A stretch of DNA of 64,000 bases from Steinernema hermaphroditum. Taxonomy: Eukaryota > Nematoda > Chromadorea > Rhabditida > Steinernematidae. The position numbers and the translations under genes were made by a program. The notes below the pieces were generated by a model that was given only the letters and a program-made list of their open reading frames with translations, had not been told where the DNA came from and did no database searches. The stretch is taken from the NCBI GenBank assembly GCA_030435675.1, contig CM059625.1, positions 18,042,001 through 18,106,000 of the forward strand. Reading direction: 5' to 3'. Positions within the stretch are counted from its first letter, which is position 1, and every line of letters starts with the position of its first letter. Positions 25,820 to 38,277 of the stretch are shown piece by piece.

Positions 25820-28800
25820 ATGCATCAACCACCAACGGGTGCATCTAAGCCGGGTTTTCCGAACATGGCGACGGCCGGACCACACGTTGGGATGAGCAAC
25901 CCGCTTCAGCCTCAAATGAATGCATCGAACACTATATCCTATGGCGTAAACCAGCCTGGAATGCCTGGCATGCCGTCTGGTAATCATCCTATACCACCGA
26001 CAATGCAAATTACCGCACAAAACGCCTCAGCTTCAGTTCCTTCTGCTCAAATGGCTCAAATGCGATTGTCCAATGGTTCTCAGCAGCACCCAACGATGTC
26101 AGCTCCCACAATGATGCCTCCAACAACGAACAACTCAATACAAGCCCAACAAAGCTTGAGCATTTTCAGTGCCGCTCCGCAGATGACCGTAAATTCAGCT
26201 CATACTACAATGAACGCATCCAGTGTCGAAACCCCTGTCAACAATGTCGGTCAAGCGCAGCCCTCAGCGAATTCCATCCCTTATGCGGCTCCTCCGTCTC
26301 ATACGCCGTCAGGGGCAAACACTGCGGCATCACACCCGATTGTCAATCCTGTTCAACCACAACAATCCCAGAATATGCTGCCCCCGATCTTCCAGAATTC
26401 CTTACAATCGCCGAATGGAATGAGCATGCCTAACGCAATGCTTTCAACGCCTGTAATTGCAACCACACAGCAACCACAGTCTGCAGTGTCTGGAATTATG
26501 CCACCAGGATTACCTGGAATGCCTACAAGTCAAGGAAACAGACTGGGAATGCCTCAGGCAGTGCAAAACGGACCTTCTCCAGCCCCTCCGATGGGAATGC
26601 CGCATGCAGTTCCTCAGTACCAAGGAATGGGTCCACCTGGCATGGTGCCACCACGTATGAGCACTTCTGGGCTGGCTCATCCCGGAATAGGTTCACCTGG
26701 AATGGATGCTCGTGCCATGGTGGCCCCTCCAATGGGTACGTCGGGTATGCCAGGTCTTGGTATGCCCGCTCCTGGAATGACCGGTCCTGTAATGCCTGCT
26801 CCTGGAATGCCTGCTCATGGAATGACTGCTCCTGGAATGACTGCTCCCGGAATGATGCCCCACGGAATGGGCGCTCCTGGCTTTGGAGCTGGTTTGCCTG
26901 GCAGACCGGGAATGCCAGGCGGTGGTTTCATGCAGGAGCCACGCAAACTTGACCCTAATGCAATGCCGAGTGTGATTCAGGTTGGTATACTTAATCATCA
27001 CAGACGCTGCAGTTTCACATAGGTTGTGGAGGACGATCGATCTACCCGCACTGGAATGTTTCCCACGGGATACCCTACCGCTGAGCCCCCTCCACTTGTA
27101 ACAACGCCGTTTACTGCCCAAGACCAAGGTAAGAGTTTCCTGTCAGCAATTATTTTTTTTGTCACATATATTATAGGAAATTGCAATCCCAAGTACATGC
27201 GCTCAACACTGTACGCTGTTCCTCAAAATCAAGATATGATAAAGCAATCGCAAATCCCCTTCAGTGTGGCTATTTCTCCGTTCGCTAATCTACTACCTAA
27301 TGAAGTTCGAAATGAGTCGTTGAATTACGGCATCAATAATTGATTTAGAAGAAGCCACCAATCGTTGATCTGCGAGAACTGGGTCCCGTACGCTGCCAGC
27401 GCTGCAAGGCTTACATTTGTGCATTTATGGAGTTCCAAGATGGTGGACGTCGATTCCGCTGTCCGTTCTGCCAGAGTTCCACTTCCGGTACGTGTTTTGT
27501 ACCGCTTATTTAATAAATAATCTTGATTTAGTGGACGACAGCTACTTCTGCCACGTGGACCACACTGGGCGACGCACTGACATCCAATACCGGCCTGAAC
27601 TTTGTCTTGGATCATACGAATTTGTGGCAACTAAGCCTTATTGCAGAGTAAGTCAGTTCGCATTAAAAACAAAACAGCTCTTGAACTATTCATAAATAGT
27701 TCAGCAGATAATTAACTTTACTGATATATAGTATACCGAAAAATCATTCAGGACGGAGTGCAACCCAAACAGCCTGCCTTTATCTTCATGCTTGACGTAT
27801 CCTACAACTCAGTTCGCAGTGGTGTTGTATCCCGCTTCTGCGAGAACCTCGTTTCCATTCTGCAGGATCTTCCTATGTTAGTAGTGTCAACTCAATTGCT
27901 GGACTTAGAAATACTGTTTAGTGACGCTGGTCGCGACAAATCAGAAGTGCAGATCGGTCTGGTCACCTATGATCACTGCATTCATTTCTACAACTTGATG
28001 AACCCAAGCGGGCAACCCGAAATGCTTGTTGTGAACGATGTTGAAGACGTCTTTGTTCCCTTTATCGACGGCTTCCTAGTACCTTTCGAAAAAGCTCTCC
28101 CTGCCCTCACTGAGTACGTTGAAGATTAACGTTTACTATTTTACAATGTGGCCCAGGTGCTTAGAACAAATAGTTGCCATGTTCACTGATACTCGCATTA
28201 CTGAGTCGATCCTTGGTCCCGTCGTTCAAGCTGGTGTGGATGCGCTCAAATGTTCAGACCGAGCAGGAAAACTTTTCATCTTTCATTCGTCACTGCCTAC
28301 GTTCGAAGCTCCCGGAAAGCTCAAAAATCGTGAAGACCGCAAGGCTCTTGCTACCGATCGAGAAAAGGTTAGCACCCGAATAAAGACAACAGACAATATT
28401 CAAGCCTTCTTCAGACGGTGCTCACCCCGGCAAATGATTTCTATACGAAACTCGGCGAAGAATGTGTAAAATATGGCTGTGCTGTTGATCTTTTCCTGTT
28501 TCCATCTGGATTCGTTGATGTCGCAAGCATAAGCCCTCTTTCTTCACTAACGGGTGGATCCATTTACAAATATCAATACTTTGATGTAAGTTAAGTACGT
28601 TCCAACCAGAGATTCAAAAATCCATCTGCAGGTACAAAGAGATGGCCAGCGATTCCTGAGCGATCTGAGAAGAGATGTAAGCCGGGAAATTGCTTTCGAC
28701 GTTATGATGCGTGTCCGCACTTCAACGGGAATTCGCCCTACTGGATTCTACGGATCCTTCTACATGCAAAATGCCACCGACATGGAGATTGGCAGCATCG

Positions 28801-29979
28801 ACAGCGATAAGGCAATCCAGGTCGACATTAAGCACGATGATAAATTGAAGGACGGGGAATTTGCTTACGTGCAAGTTGCAGTTCTGTTTACCAGCTGCAG
28901 TGGCCAAAGAAGACTTCGGGTTCATAATTTATGTTTACCTGTATCAGCTGACTATAACCAACTCTACCGCGTGGCCGACCAGGATTCTTTAGTAACCTAC
29001 TTGCTAAAGACCTCACTCAAGGCACTGAAGGACAAGAATCCCAAGGAGATGCAGGGAGATTTGAGACAACGTTGTGCTCAAATATTGGCTACATACCGCG
29101 AGAAGTGCAGCGATACGGCTCCCATTGGACAACTTATATTGCCGGAATGTCTAAAACTGCTCCCCCTTTATGTTAACTGCATTTTGCGTCACGAGGCATT
29201 AAGTGGAGGTTAGTTAATTACACTAAAAGAGTAACGAAAAAACGCACCATAAAGCTCAGTATGAAATCGGACTACCAAATTCAAAAGAAACTAAAAAAAG
29301 ATATTCCGTATTTTTTTATCGGATAGGTTATTTTGGCATTGTATTGTTATATCGGGATATACAAAAAAAAACGAGCTTATCCATTTCAGGTGCCGAACTA
29401 ACTGTAGACGACCGGGCGTGGCAAATGCAGCTCGTCGAAAGCTGCCGCGTGCAGGAAGCACTTGAACTCCTCTATCCACGCGTATTCGAAGTGACGAGCA
29501 TGACACTGGTAGCCGATGCACCTGTTGAAGAATTCACCGTCCCTACCTGTGTAAGAGCATCGCATGAAAATCTCCAGTCCGATAAGGCCTATCTGATCGA
29601 AAATGGACTGTTCATGTTCTTTTGGGTGGGTTCAACCGTTCCGCAAGATTGGATTAACGACGTCTTCAACGCAGCATCGTTCTCTGGCATCGACTCAGAA
29701 AGCGTAAGAATTTAGCATTGGATTTCACTATTTACGTATTTCTTTTAGAGTTATGTTCCTGAACGCGACAATAATCGTTCTCGTGCGGTACGCCATCTTA
29801 TTGAACATATCCATGAGGGTCGCCAGCGCCGAATGAAAATGCATGTCGTGAAGCAGAATGACTCACTCGAAGCATGGATGAAAAAGTTCCTTGTGGAAGA
29901 TAAAGGACTGAATGCTTTTGATTCGTACGTCGCCTTCCTTTGCAAAATCCATAAGGAGATCCGTAGCATTCTCACGTAA
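25820..29979 (+). CDS. sec-24: COPII coat cargo adaptor SEC24 (SEC24C/D subclass)
   Basis: Thirteen exons give about 1156 aa: 25820-26980, 27023-27128, 27177-27304, 27349-27487, 27532-27647, 27752-27876, 27922-28113, 28157-28367, 28415-28585, 28632-29208, 29390-29703, 29749-29979, plus phase-consistent joins throughout (12 listed blocks). Residues 1-~375 are Pro/Met/Gly/Gln-rich and disordered. Then come the Zn finger ([12 protein letters not shown] ... RCPFC), the trunk/vWA domain ([39 protein letters not shown]), the beta-sandwich ([16 protein letters not shown]), the helical domain ([18 protein letters not shown]) and the gelsolin-like domain ([44 protein letters not shown]). It pairs with SEC23 on ER exit sites and selects cargo. 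The match is closest to vertebrate SEC24C/D. An acceptor sits two bases before the ATG. Confidence 0.95.
26730..26925 (+). repeat. in-frame Gly-Met-Pro/Ala repeats in the SEC24 N-terminus
   Basis: The coding DNA repeats variants of GCTCCTGGAATG with GCTCATGGAATG and CCCACGGAATG, encoding tandem [12 protein letters not shown] units. This is an imperfect minisatellite inside the disordered N-terminal region, so its length may vary between isolates. Confidence 0.7.
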
Positions 29980-30811
29980 AACTGCTTTCGTCGATGATTG
30001 TTGATTTATGACACAATCTTTAAAATTGCCTTAATTGTTCTCTCTCTATATACTGTACTCCGATATATTTAACTTATTGGTGTGGAGCTGGTTAAGGAAG
30101 CATGTTATATATTTATGTGAATAAATAATTCATTTCCGAACTCTCTTGAAGAAGAAACAATTATGCTATTAATCACCGTTATTTTAAGAGAGGTTTATGT
30201 AATTAAAAAACACCCATCTGATTTTGAACTATTTTGGTTTGCCATTTACCACAAAACGGATACCGAACATAACCGCAATTGAACAAAAATAGCAGTTTAG
30301 ATCGGGGAATAAACAAACAGGCTTAAATATACATTTGACTTTGCGGATGAGCGAATGATTGTTGCGGTGGCGGTTGTTGCAGTGGCGCTCTTGTCGGGCA
30401 ATTCTGTGCGAAATACTAGCTCATAGCTATTAAAACACATAGCACCCTTCAATTCTGTGTCCTTTGTAATACATAAGTGTACTGAATAAATTGCTCGTTG
30501 TTATTTTATTCGCAAGCACAACATCTGGCTCTCCATCATTAAGTCATCCTTAAACCGCTTATTGTTCTTGATTGTTTGTTTATCTTAGCCGTTAGGAGCC
30601 GTCTTTGAACAGACTGCCATGTAAGCCGAGACGAGGTGCCACCGTTACGGGAACAACGTAATTCAGGCAAACAAAACTGGCAAAACCGTCAAAGCATACC
30701 TGTTGCTTAGCGCAATTTATCATCAATAATCACAACAATTTAAGGCTTTCGAAGGCAGCGAACAGAAAATCTGTTATGTCGTTAACGATTTTCACAACAG
30801 ACAAACGCTTA
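29980..30811. other. convergent intergenic region of SEC24 and IPMK
   Basis: Contains the SEC24 3' UTR and poly(A) signal at 30120-30125. No other feature recognised. Confidence 0.5.
30120..30125 (+). terminator. poly(A) signal AATAAA for SEC24
   Basis: AATAAA about 140 nt after the SEC24 stop codon, a plausible spacing. Confidence 0.5.
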
Positions 30812-33800
30812 TCACAGACGCTGAAAAATTTCACAGATACGATTCAAACCGAACAAGTAGTTCTGATCCGTGGATTTGCATGCGGGAAACGTGTGCGAGA
30901 AGTCAATCATGCGGACATCTGCAACAGGGCCTTCTTCGGCTGGAGCAGAGTCATAAATGAACAGCAAAGATGACGCGTAGAAGTGGTAGACACGCTGATG
31001 AGAAAACCATTCGTGGATTCCTCGAAGATGTTTCTTGAAAATACCAATGATTTGTGTCCTGTTCTCCCGAGTCAGTTTCATGTAGTCGTTAAATCCTAAA
31101 GCAAATTTTTAGCAATAGATATTATATGTTAGACAGTGTATTAATGCTTTCCCAAAATGTTACTAATTTGTGAAATATCACAAATTTCCCACCAGAAAAC
31201 AGTGACACGATGTTTTTTTGTGACACGATGACACCTAATTTTTCTTTCTTTTTCACCATTTAACGTTTAAACTTACGCTTCAAACTTAAGGCACTCTATT
31301 TACATATGATCACCTCTTCATCCTTCGCAATTACCCACTTCTGATGCGAATGATCTGGCCATGTGTTCGGGCCCTCTTGAACGCAACGAAAAATCCCCAT
31401 ATGAACGAGGTCAACAATTTGTCGGCCCTAATCGATCGCCTTCGACAAAGTGCCCGACACAGATGACTCCGCGTGATGCCTCAAAGAAGTCGATCGGATA
31501 ATCTCGAAATGGAGGATAGCGGGAGGGAACTTTGATGTTCAAATGGTGCTAATCGCTCTACGGCGACGATCGAGCAAAACTGCGAACGCGTGCGCTTTGC
31601 GATTAGTGCGTTCGATCGGTAAGTGCAAACATGCGCAGTCTTCTAAAAGAGCAAAGCATATTTTCACTTTACTGCGAACAACTGAACCTATGTGAAAACG
31701 GCATTTGCTTGGAACACGGATGAATTGGATAAGAAAAGGTTGTCGTTGTTGTTATTGTCTTAAGACGAAACAGATCAGAACAACACGTTTTGTTGCATGC
31801 CATATGAATTTGCAGTTCCTCCAGCTTCCTGAGCTGCCTGTAATTAGCATAGTATGTTTCATGATATGCATTAATGGCTACTGCTTGTTGCTTATTTATG
31901 TAGCTCAGAACATCATTTTCACACTGACTCACTACTTTCCTGTTTAATAACCAGCCGGGTTTTTGGGAATTAAATTTCTCCGTACTCTTTGAAGCATACT
32001 AAGATTATTTGGCTGGTAAACCTTTACGTACTTGCACCTGTTAACCTTTCGGCACGCCTTACATAATTTTACAACGTGAAATCGGAGAACGATTAAGATC
32101 AACACCGATGTCTACGATGCATCTTACAGGTGTTTGCGGTTTTCGATCATTGCAACATAAGGACAATTCCTCTACAGCAAAGAACGCCATATGAATTCTG
32201 GTTTCGCAATGATTAAGGCTGGCACTTTATCAGACATCGATGTGTCGTTCCTTCACCAGTCACGTTTTCAGAAATTTCATGCCAAGCGAAAATGTCTTTC
32301 TAGTATATAAATGTCTTTCGGGTATATCCATATCCATATCACAAATTATCCTTACGCCACAGATTACGTAAGCAAAATCAAAACATTCTACTCACCGTCG
32401 TCAATGTTTTCTGAATTCCACGAAAGTCCCCATTTCTTGTCCGCAATCTCCAGGTCGGCCGCTGGGTGATGTAGCTAAATATTATGTGCCAGTTAATGAA
32501 AGCATTAACAAAAGCGCACACTGTATTATGTAGCCCAATGTCTGGCTGTAAGAGCGGAGATGATGTTAACACGACACCGCAAATAGAATGCTTTGAACCT
32601 AGATCACTCATTTCTAAAATATACGAAAACAAGGAACAAAACATCTAGCGATATCTCAAAGCGTAAGCGATACAACTACTGCAGTTAATCCCTAATTGTT
32701 AAATTTAGTACCGCGCATGCTTACACTATGCACTTGTTATTTGCTTTCCGTCGGTCGAAACGTGATCACGGAAATTCATACCTTGCATAGATGCCTTGTC
32801 AAGCTACGCTGTGCTTTGGCACCAAAGCCAATATTCCCAACCCCGTATGTTCCGATCGGATCGTCGTTCAAAGCTCCATATTATCGGCTCATTGGCATAA
32901 CAGAACGCGCACGGCGACATTAGTTCCTAATTAAAGGTCTCAAGCGCCCACTTGCGCTTGCGAGCGTTTTTTGCGACAGCAAGAGGATTGCCAATTAGAC
33001 ATTGACGCTCTTGCGCGTCGAAGCATACAATTAAAACGGCCAAGGGCACTGCACTGCTCCTGTCCTGACTTCCGCGGACACGTTACCGGAAAAGAATATT
33101 TCTGAAAGGTTAGCGTTATGACTGCAATTTCCGAAAGGGCGATCAAACAGCATGGAGTGTCGCTCTATCATAAGAAACTATGGAAAATCGACCAAGAAAT
33201 GAGTAAAAACACATATTCCTAAACTTTAATCCTAGAAATTCATTTTTTCCTAAATGGTTCCCAAGTTCGCTGCATCCACATGATGAATTTTTGCTGGTGC
33301 CACATGATTTTGGACATGAGGCCTCCTATTCAAATACCATAGCCACGAAGAGAACACATATTTTGGTTTCATAATTCACATATCATCGTTTTATCGCACA
33401 GACATTATTGCTTTTTTCTTTGCTTTTTTTGGCGTGTTTGCTCTCATCCATCACTTTGTCATGCGCTATTAGTCCACTGCTAGTGCTCTTAATTGGTGCT
33501 GGCGGCGTGCGCAAACAGTTAACCAAACGACTCCCGCTGACTCATGGCATGCTTCTACCATTATCACGTCAAGCCCGCGCCTTCGCACCTCTTGCGTCGA
33601 CCGCGTGGTGAGTGTGAGAGAGGGAGGCGGCTACCGTTAGATGTCGAGTGTGGGATAGGAAATATCGTTTCTGCAATTAACGAAATTTAATGAAAATGGA
33701 GGCTTCAATTTTGGAAGGGTGCAATTTCGCAAAAGAACATTCGCATTGTTTTGACCGTTGCACCGCATTACTGTCGTTAATTTCTGCTGGGTATACCAAT

Positions 33801-35093
33801 GAACGTGTTGCTACACGCAGCAAAGATTTCCATAGGTATAGTCATATCTGCACGTCGCAAAAATTTAATTCCTGTGTTTAATTCTTTCCGTAAGTGTAAA
33901 ACTCACACGATATCCTAGTAAACGAAATCCGAGCTTCTGTTGTTCAGGATACTTCGACATCTCTCTTGTGCTTTTCTCGACTGTCGCTAATGGATCAAAT
34001 GTCACCTTGCCAACTTTTACGTCCATGATGCATGGATAACGGAACCGCATGGTCAAATCCTCAAGCTTGAGGAACTGTCGCTCTAAACAGCGAACGTCGA
34101 TTTTTCTTTTGGGAACTACCAATGTACCCGTGTTTCCGAGAGTGACTTTTGTGACTCCATAGAATGCGGGGACAAGTTGTGCGAGCTGCTGGATAATGAT
34201 CTTGTTTTGGTCCGCAACGACGTCGACTTTCTCGTTGTCTTCGCCACCGTCATCTTCAACTGTCGACTGATTGCGCAACTCGGCTAATCTGGTATATACT
34301 TGAACCTGAAGAGCGTGCGTCCTCAATCTCTTACGCCGTATTGAATCGTTGTTGCGACGCAGACGAGTAAGAAGTTGAGTGGGCAAGGGCGAAGAAGTCA
34401 ACAAGCGCTACGGGACTTCCGCCGGAAGCACGTTTGCATATCCGGCTAGGCGCTTCCAAAATACGCGACGGAACTTAATAAATATTTGGGGGACAAGCGC
34501 ACGGAGAAACGTGTCGTATTTCCCAAGTGTGGTATTGAACATACTTTTGCAAAATTATTTCAAATCGTGCACTGTGAACACATCAGTCATAACCGAGTGT
34601 TCTAAGTTTTGGCGGAAGCGCGTTGTCCTTTTAGTTTTGGTCTCTGTTGGGTGTTATTAGCGAAAGACAAGGTGCGAAGCGCAACACTCTTTTTTGTCGA
34701 GTACTCAGAATTTATTCCAATAGGACCGTTCTTCAGGGATAATGGAAGAGAAAGAGTTAAGCTAAAGTAATTAATCTAAACAGCAATATTTTTCGCTTAC
34801 TTCACACTCGCCTCGGATGCCCTCTTGCACGAGTTTCAGGATAAGATCGCCGCGTTTCTCTTTCAGGAAACCTAAATTGTCATTGGTCACGATCGGCACT
34901 ACTTGCGGGATGTAATATGTGAATAAGCGTAAATAAATTATGCTAGCACTGTACCGATTTGGCGTTCGCCATTTTTGATAATCGCCTGATGATGACCGGC
35001 AATCTGTTGCTTATACCATTCGTAATCCTCCGGGAGACGTTCCATTGGAACTTCCGGATGGTCAACAACGTTGAATTCATTCATTGTTTGCAT
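30812..35093 (-). CDS. inositol polyphosphate multikinase (IPMK)
   Basis: Five exons give 324 aa: 35093-34955, 34901-34801, 34305-33907, 32447-32396, 31095-30812. The N-terminal part shows QIAGHHQ; the inositol-phosphate kinase signature PxxxDxKxG is present as YPCIMDVKVG, followed by GFRLLGYR, the SSLL motif (HFYASSLLFIYD) and the Mg-binding RMIDFSHTFP, then YLFGLNRICEIF. This order is diagnostic for the IPK family, and the short acidic insert before the signature fits IPMK better than IP3K or IP6K. It should phosphorylate Ins(1,4,5)P3 to InsP4/InsP5, in nucleus and cytoplasm. Introns 3 and 4 are large (1.46 and 1.30 kb). The start is chosen among in-frame ATGs at 35093 and 35084. The 52-nt exon 4 rests on phase and the GYR-I junction. 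Confidence 0.85.
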
Positions 35094-36169
35094 ACGCCCC
35101 AGCAGTGCAAAAACTTCGCTCTTCTCACGCAATGGCGATTTGTTTGAGGTGACGAAGAAGACCGCGCTAGTGGGCGCGAATTGGATCACCTGCAGCTTTG
35201 TTTGTTTTAAGGGTGCTAACAGATTAACACACACGCAAAGGTCACATCCAGAATAGGCGCGATTGAGTGAAGAAGACAAGGACGAAGAAAGCGACTGAGA
35301 GGAAATGGAAAGGAAGGAGGGGAAAAGCGGGAAAGTTTTTCTGTAAAGATGTGTGAAGAGAGGAAATGGGCAAATGGACGAGGACGACCGATCAGGATGG
35401 TGTTGATGAATTGCGATATGCCGAGCAGAGACAGAGCCCTGTCTGTGTCCGCTGTGCAGCACAGTGAATGGCGAGACGGGCTGACTGCCTTGTGGTGGCC
35501 CGACCAGCTTCATGGGAACTGAATAATGTGAAAGGGCAAGACGTCGCCGCTGGCACATCACCATTGGTGCGCTGAGGTCAACAGAGAACGAACAGAGCAA
35601 AAGAAAAATCATAGGATCTGACTGAATATGCACTTTTGCAACATCGATGTGATTATACGTTGCTCACTCTATTCGAGTGAATGCTTCACTTACATCGATT
35701 GCTAATGAGGGGACCGTTTTAAAAACGTTTACGGCGTGAATCACGCCACTGCATAAGCGAACAGCGCGTTGGCGTGAACAGTAAGCACATGTAGGATCAC
35801 CAACCCTTAGACACACCCGTCAAACACGTTTCCTCATTGTTACAATTAGATATTTATACTCGCTTTGTGTAAATTGTGCGTATAACAACAATGCTATAGA
35901 TGCATTCGTATTTTCTGATTTGTGACAATCCAAAGAGACTACAAGAAGACAAGATGCAAGATGTTGTCGGTATAAAAACGGAATAATGCGAGACATAGAA
36001 ATCAAACTGCGAAACAGAGGAGTTGTTTGTGTTTACGTGAGAACACAAGTGTAAGACTGAACAAGTGAGAGGATGAGGATGGAAGGTGTGAAATAGAAAA
36101 AACGGCGCGAGAAAGCAAAACAGAAGGTGAAAAAAGGGAAAATCTAAATTGGAAAAGAGGTGAACTAAT
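35094..36169. other. intergenic; polypurine tract
   Basis: Lies upstream of IPMK and downstream of the storkhead-box gene. Bases about 35268-35335 and 36060-36165 are strongly purine-rich on the + strand. The - frame stays open to 35633, but the translated sequence upstream of 35093 is low-complexity Ser/Leu/Pro and is not considered coding. Confidence 0.45.
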
Positions 36170-38277
36170 TCACAAGTTGACCGGAAAGATGTTCCTAGTG
36201 TCGGCGCGATGTTCGGCGACAGCCGGCTGTTTGCCGCAGGCGCTCTCGATCTGAGTAATCTCCTCGAACTGCGTGCTGTCGAAACTGGGTCCTAGGTTCA
36301 CGTAGGTGTGCTGGTTGCACTCGCTATCCTCGTGAATGCCGTCGGAGGATGTCTGCGATACAATCCGGTCGGACCAGCTGGATGTGGAAGTCTTCGCAAA
36401 AAATGTTGTAGATTCGTCATCATCAGGCATGACCGGTGAGGCCGAATAGGCCGAATCGGAACCTGCGCCTCTGCGACATGCTGGCACCTCAGCGTGTATC
36501 GGGGTCGACGTTCTGATGGGAACCCGGCTGGATGGAATGTGAGTGGTACGCCGACGCTGCTTGGTGCTGATGCGCTCCGGTCTGATCTGCTCAATGCTCT
36601 CAGCTTCGTAGGATGGGAGACACTCCGGCGGGTCAATTGGTCCGTAGTTAAGGCACTCAGAACTGCCAGACATATAGTAACGGCGCGACCGACGCTTCTC
36701 CTTGTTGCGACGGTGCTCAGTGCGTCTGGCTGGAACCTTACAGAGATTCATGTAGGTTTCCGCTTCTGTTGTTCCGTCGTCGTAGGTGTCTTCCTCTTTG
36801 CACAGATTCTCCGGGACCGTGTAAAATCTGAAGAAAGACAATTGCGGTCTGCTACGCCAATTTTTGGAATCGTAAATAAAAAATTACTTGAAAATTAACA
36901 TACTTTTTGCTTTTTATATCACCAAAAGGGGGAATATTGTTGTTCTCGTTGTTGCTGGAAATCCAGCTGGCTGGCGGGAACTGGGCGGTGAAAGTGACTG
37001 GACCTTTTCCGTTGGCATCGATCTTCTTTGGCTTTCCAGGTGACGTGGTGTTCTCTTTTCGCGCAAATAAACGCGCTAAAATCCCCCGCTTCGAAGCCTT
37101 CGTCTTCACCTCGTTTCCAGCTGCACCTGTTTGTTCCACCTTCTCTACATAGAGCTCCCCGTTGATGATGCTTTTGCCCGTTTGGCACTCCACTGTACAT
37201 GATTGCGGAGCAACAGGTGGCACGACGTGATAAGGGTAAGATGGCTTATCCTGAGTTACGGTTGCTGCTGGCACTGAGACAAACAAGTGTTTTCCCATCT
37301 GGTAGACGAGGCCCGTTCTGATCAGACTGTTTAGAGTGTGAGCGATCATATCGTTTGTGGGTGGCGCAACACCCGCAAATCGAAGTCTAATTTCTGTGGC
37401 CAGGGTCTCGCTTGAGGCTACCTGGCCAAGGCGGTTGAGTTGCGCGATCACGTCGCAAATGACGTCGGCCAGTGGCACAAATTGGGCTTGTTCAACGCGG
37501 TCGATTTGAATTCCGCCCATATCTCCTAAAAGAGAAAACGAAATTAACGACAATTACGTGAAACCGCCTTTGAAAAGAGAGGAAAGCGATTCTTCGGCTC
37601 CCTTTGCGCAATTAGCCGCACCTGTCGCGCGCATGGATAAGTTGCATGTTTTATCGCCACATGGCGTCAGTGAAATGATAAAACGAGTCGCCAGTAAGGG
37701 CATTCGAAAAAGCGCAACATCTGCTGCCATCTTGCGACACCTGCGCGTGCTTGAAAGTGATCTTTATGGTGGACCCGCACTTACGCAGAGGAAGCCGATT
37801 TAAAAAAAATTTATGTGATTAGCGCGCTTTTATAGCAGTAATAATTATCATGGGCACATTTACCGTTAAAGTTCGAGGTAAGTTTCTTCTGCTATCGCAT
37901 TTCAAAATTCAGAATAAATGTTGAACTCACAGCTGATAACAAAAAAGGGCTCGTGAACGAAGTGAAAAAAACATACCAAATGATACGATGGAAAATCCGG
38001 AAGCAGGTTTTAGAATTCTTCTAGCCCAGGAAGCACGCAGAATTGCGAGATGTTGGCTGGTTTGACAGGAGACGAACAAGGTAGATGGCCGCAGGAAACC
38101 AACGTATTCCAATTCGCCTACCGCTGCGACAAGGTCACGATTCCAAAATGAGAGCTTGTTTTCCTCCACAAAACTGGCAAACATTTTGTGACCATTTTTC
38201 GAGTTTCGGTGTCGTCGATTAGGCTCTGCAGTTTCGAATACGATGGCTAAGCACTTCGATGAGATATTCAGTGTCAT
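36170..38277 (-). CDS. storkhead-box winged-helix protein (STOX / HAM-1 type)
   Basis: Three exons give 526 aa: 38277-37977, 37525-36904, 36827-36170. Exon 1 encodes the STOX N-terminal region (FASFVEENKLSFWNRDLVAA, then SQHLAILRASWARRILKPAS). Across the intron FG-DMGGIQIDRVEQAQFVPL runs straight into the storkhead winged helix, about residues 100-190 (LADVICDVIAQLNRLGQVAS, NDMIAHTLNSLIRTGLVYQM, GKHLFVSVP). The remaining ~330 residues are disordered, basic and Ser/Thr-rich. Relatives include human STOX1/2, fly Knockout and C. elegans HAM-1, which acts at the cortex and in the nucleus in asymmetric neuroblast division and motor-axon targeting. Vertebrate-type C-terminal extensions are absent or unrecognisable. 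Confidence 0.9.
37633..37803 (+). CDS. possible small nested ORF inside the STOX intron
   Basis: ATG at 37633 opens a 56-aa frame starting MDKLHVLSPHGVSEMIKRVA and ending LTQRKPI; the frame is open a further 25 codons upstream (KPPLKREESDSS). It lies antisense within intron 1 of the storkhead gene. Composition is protein-like but no family is recognised and no splice or poly(A) context supports transcription, so this may be chance. Confidence 0.2.
   Translation: MDKLHVLSPHGVSEMIKRVASKGIRKSATSAAILRHLRVLESDLYGGPALTQRKPI

Noticed and set aside
35094..35633. Upstream extension of the IPMK first exon
   Set aside because: The open frame is Ser/Leu/Pro low-complexity over a polypurine/polypyrimidine tract; homology begins only after 35093.
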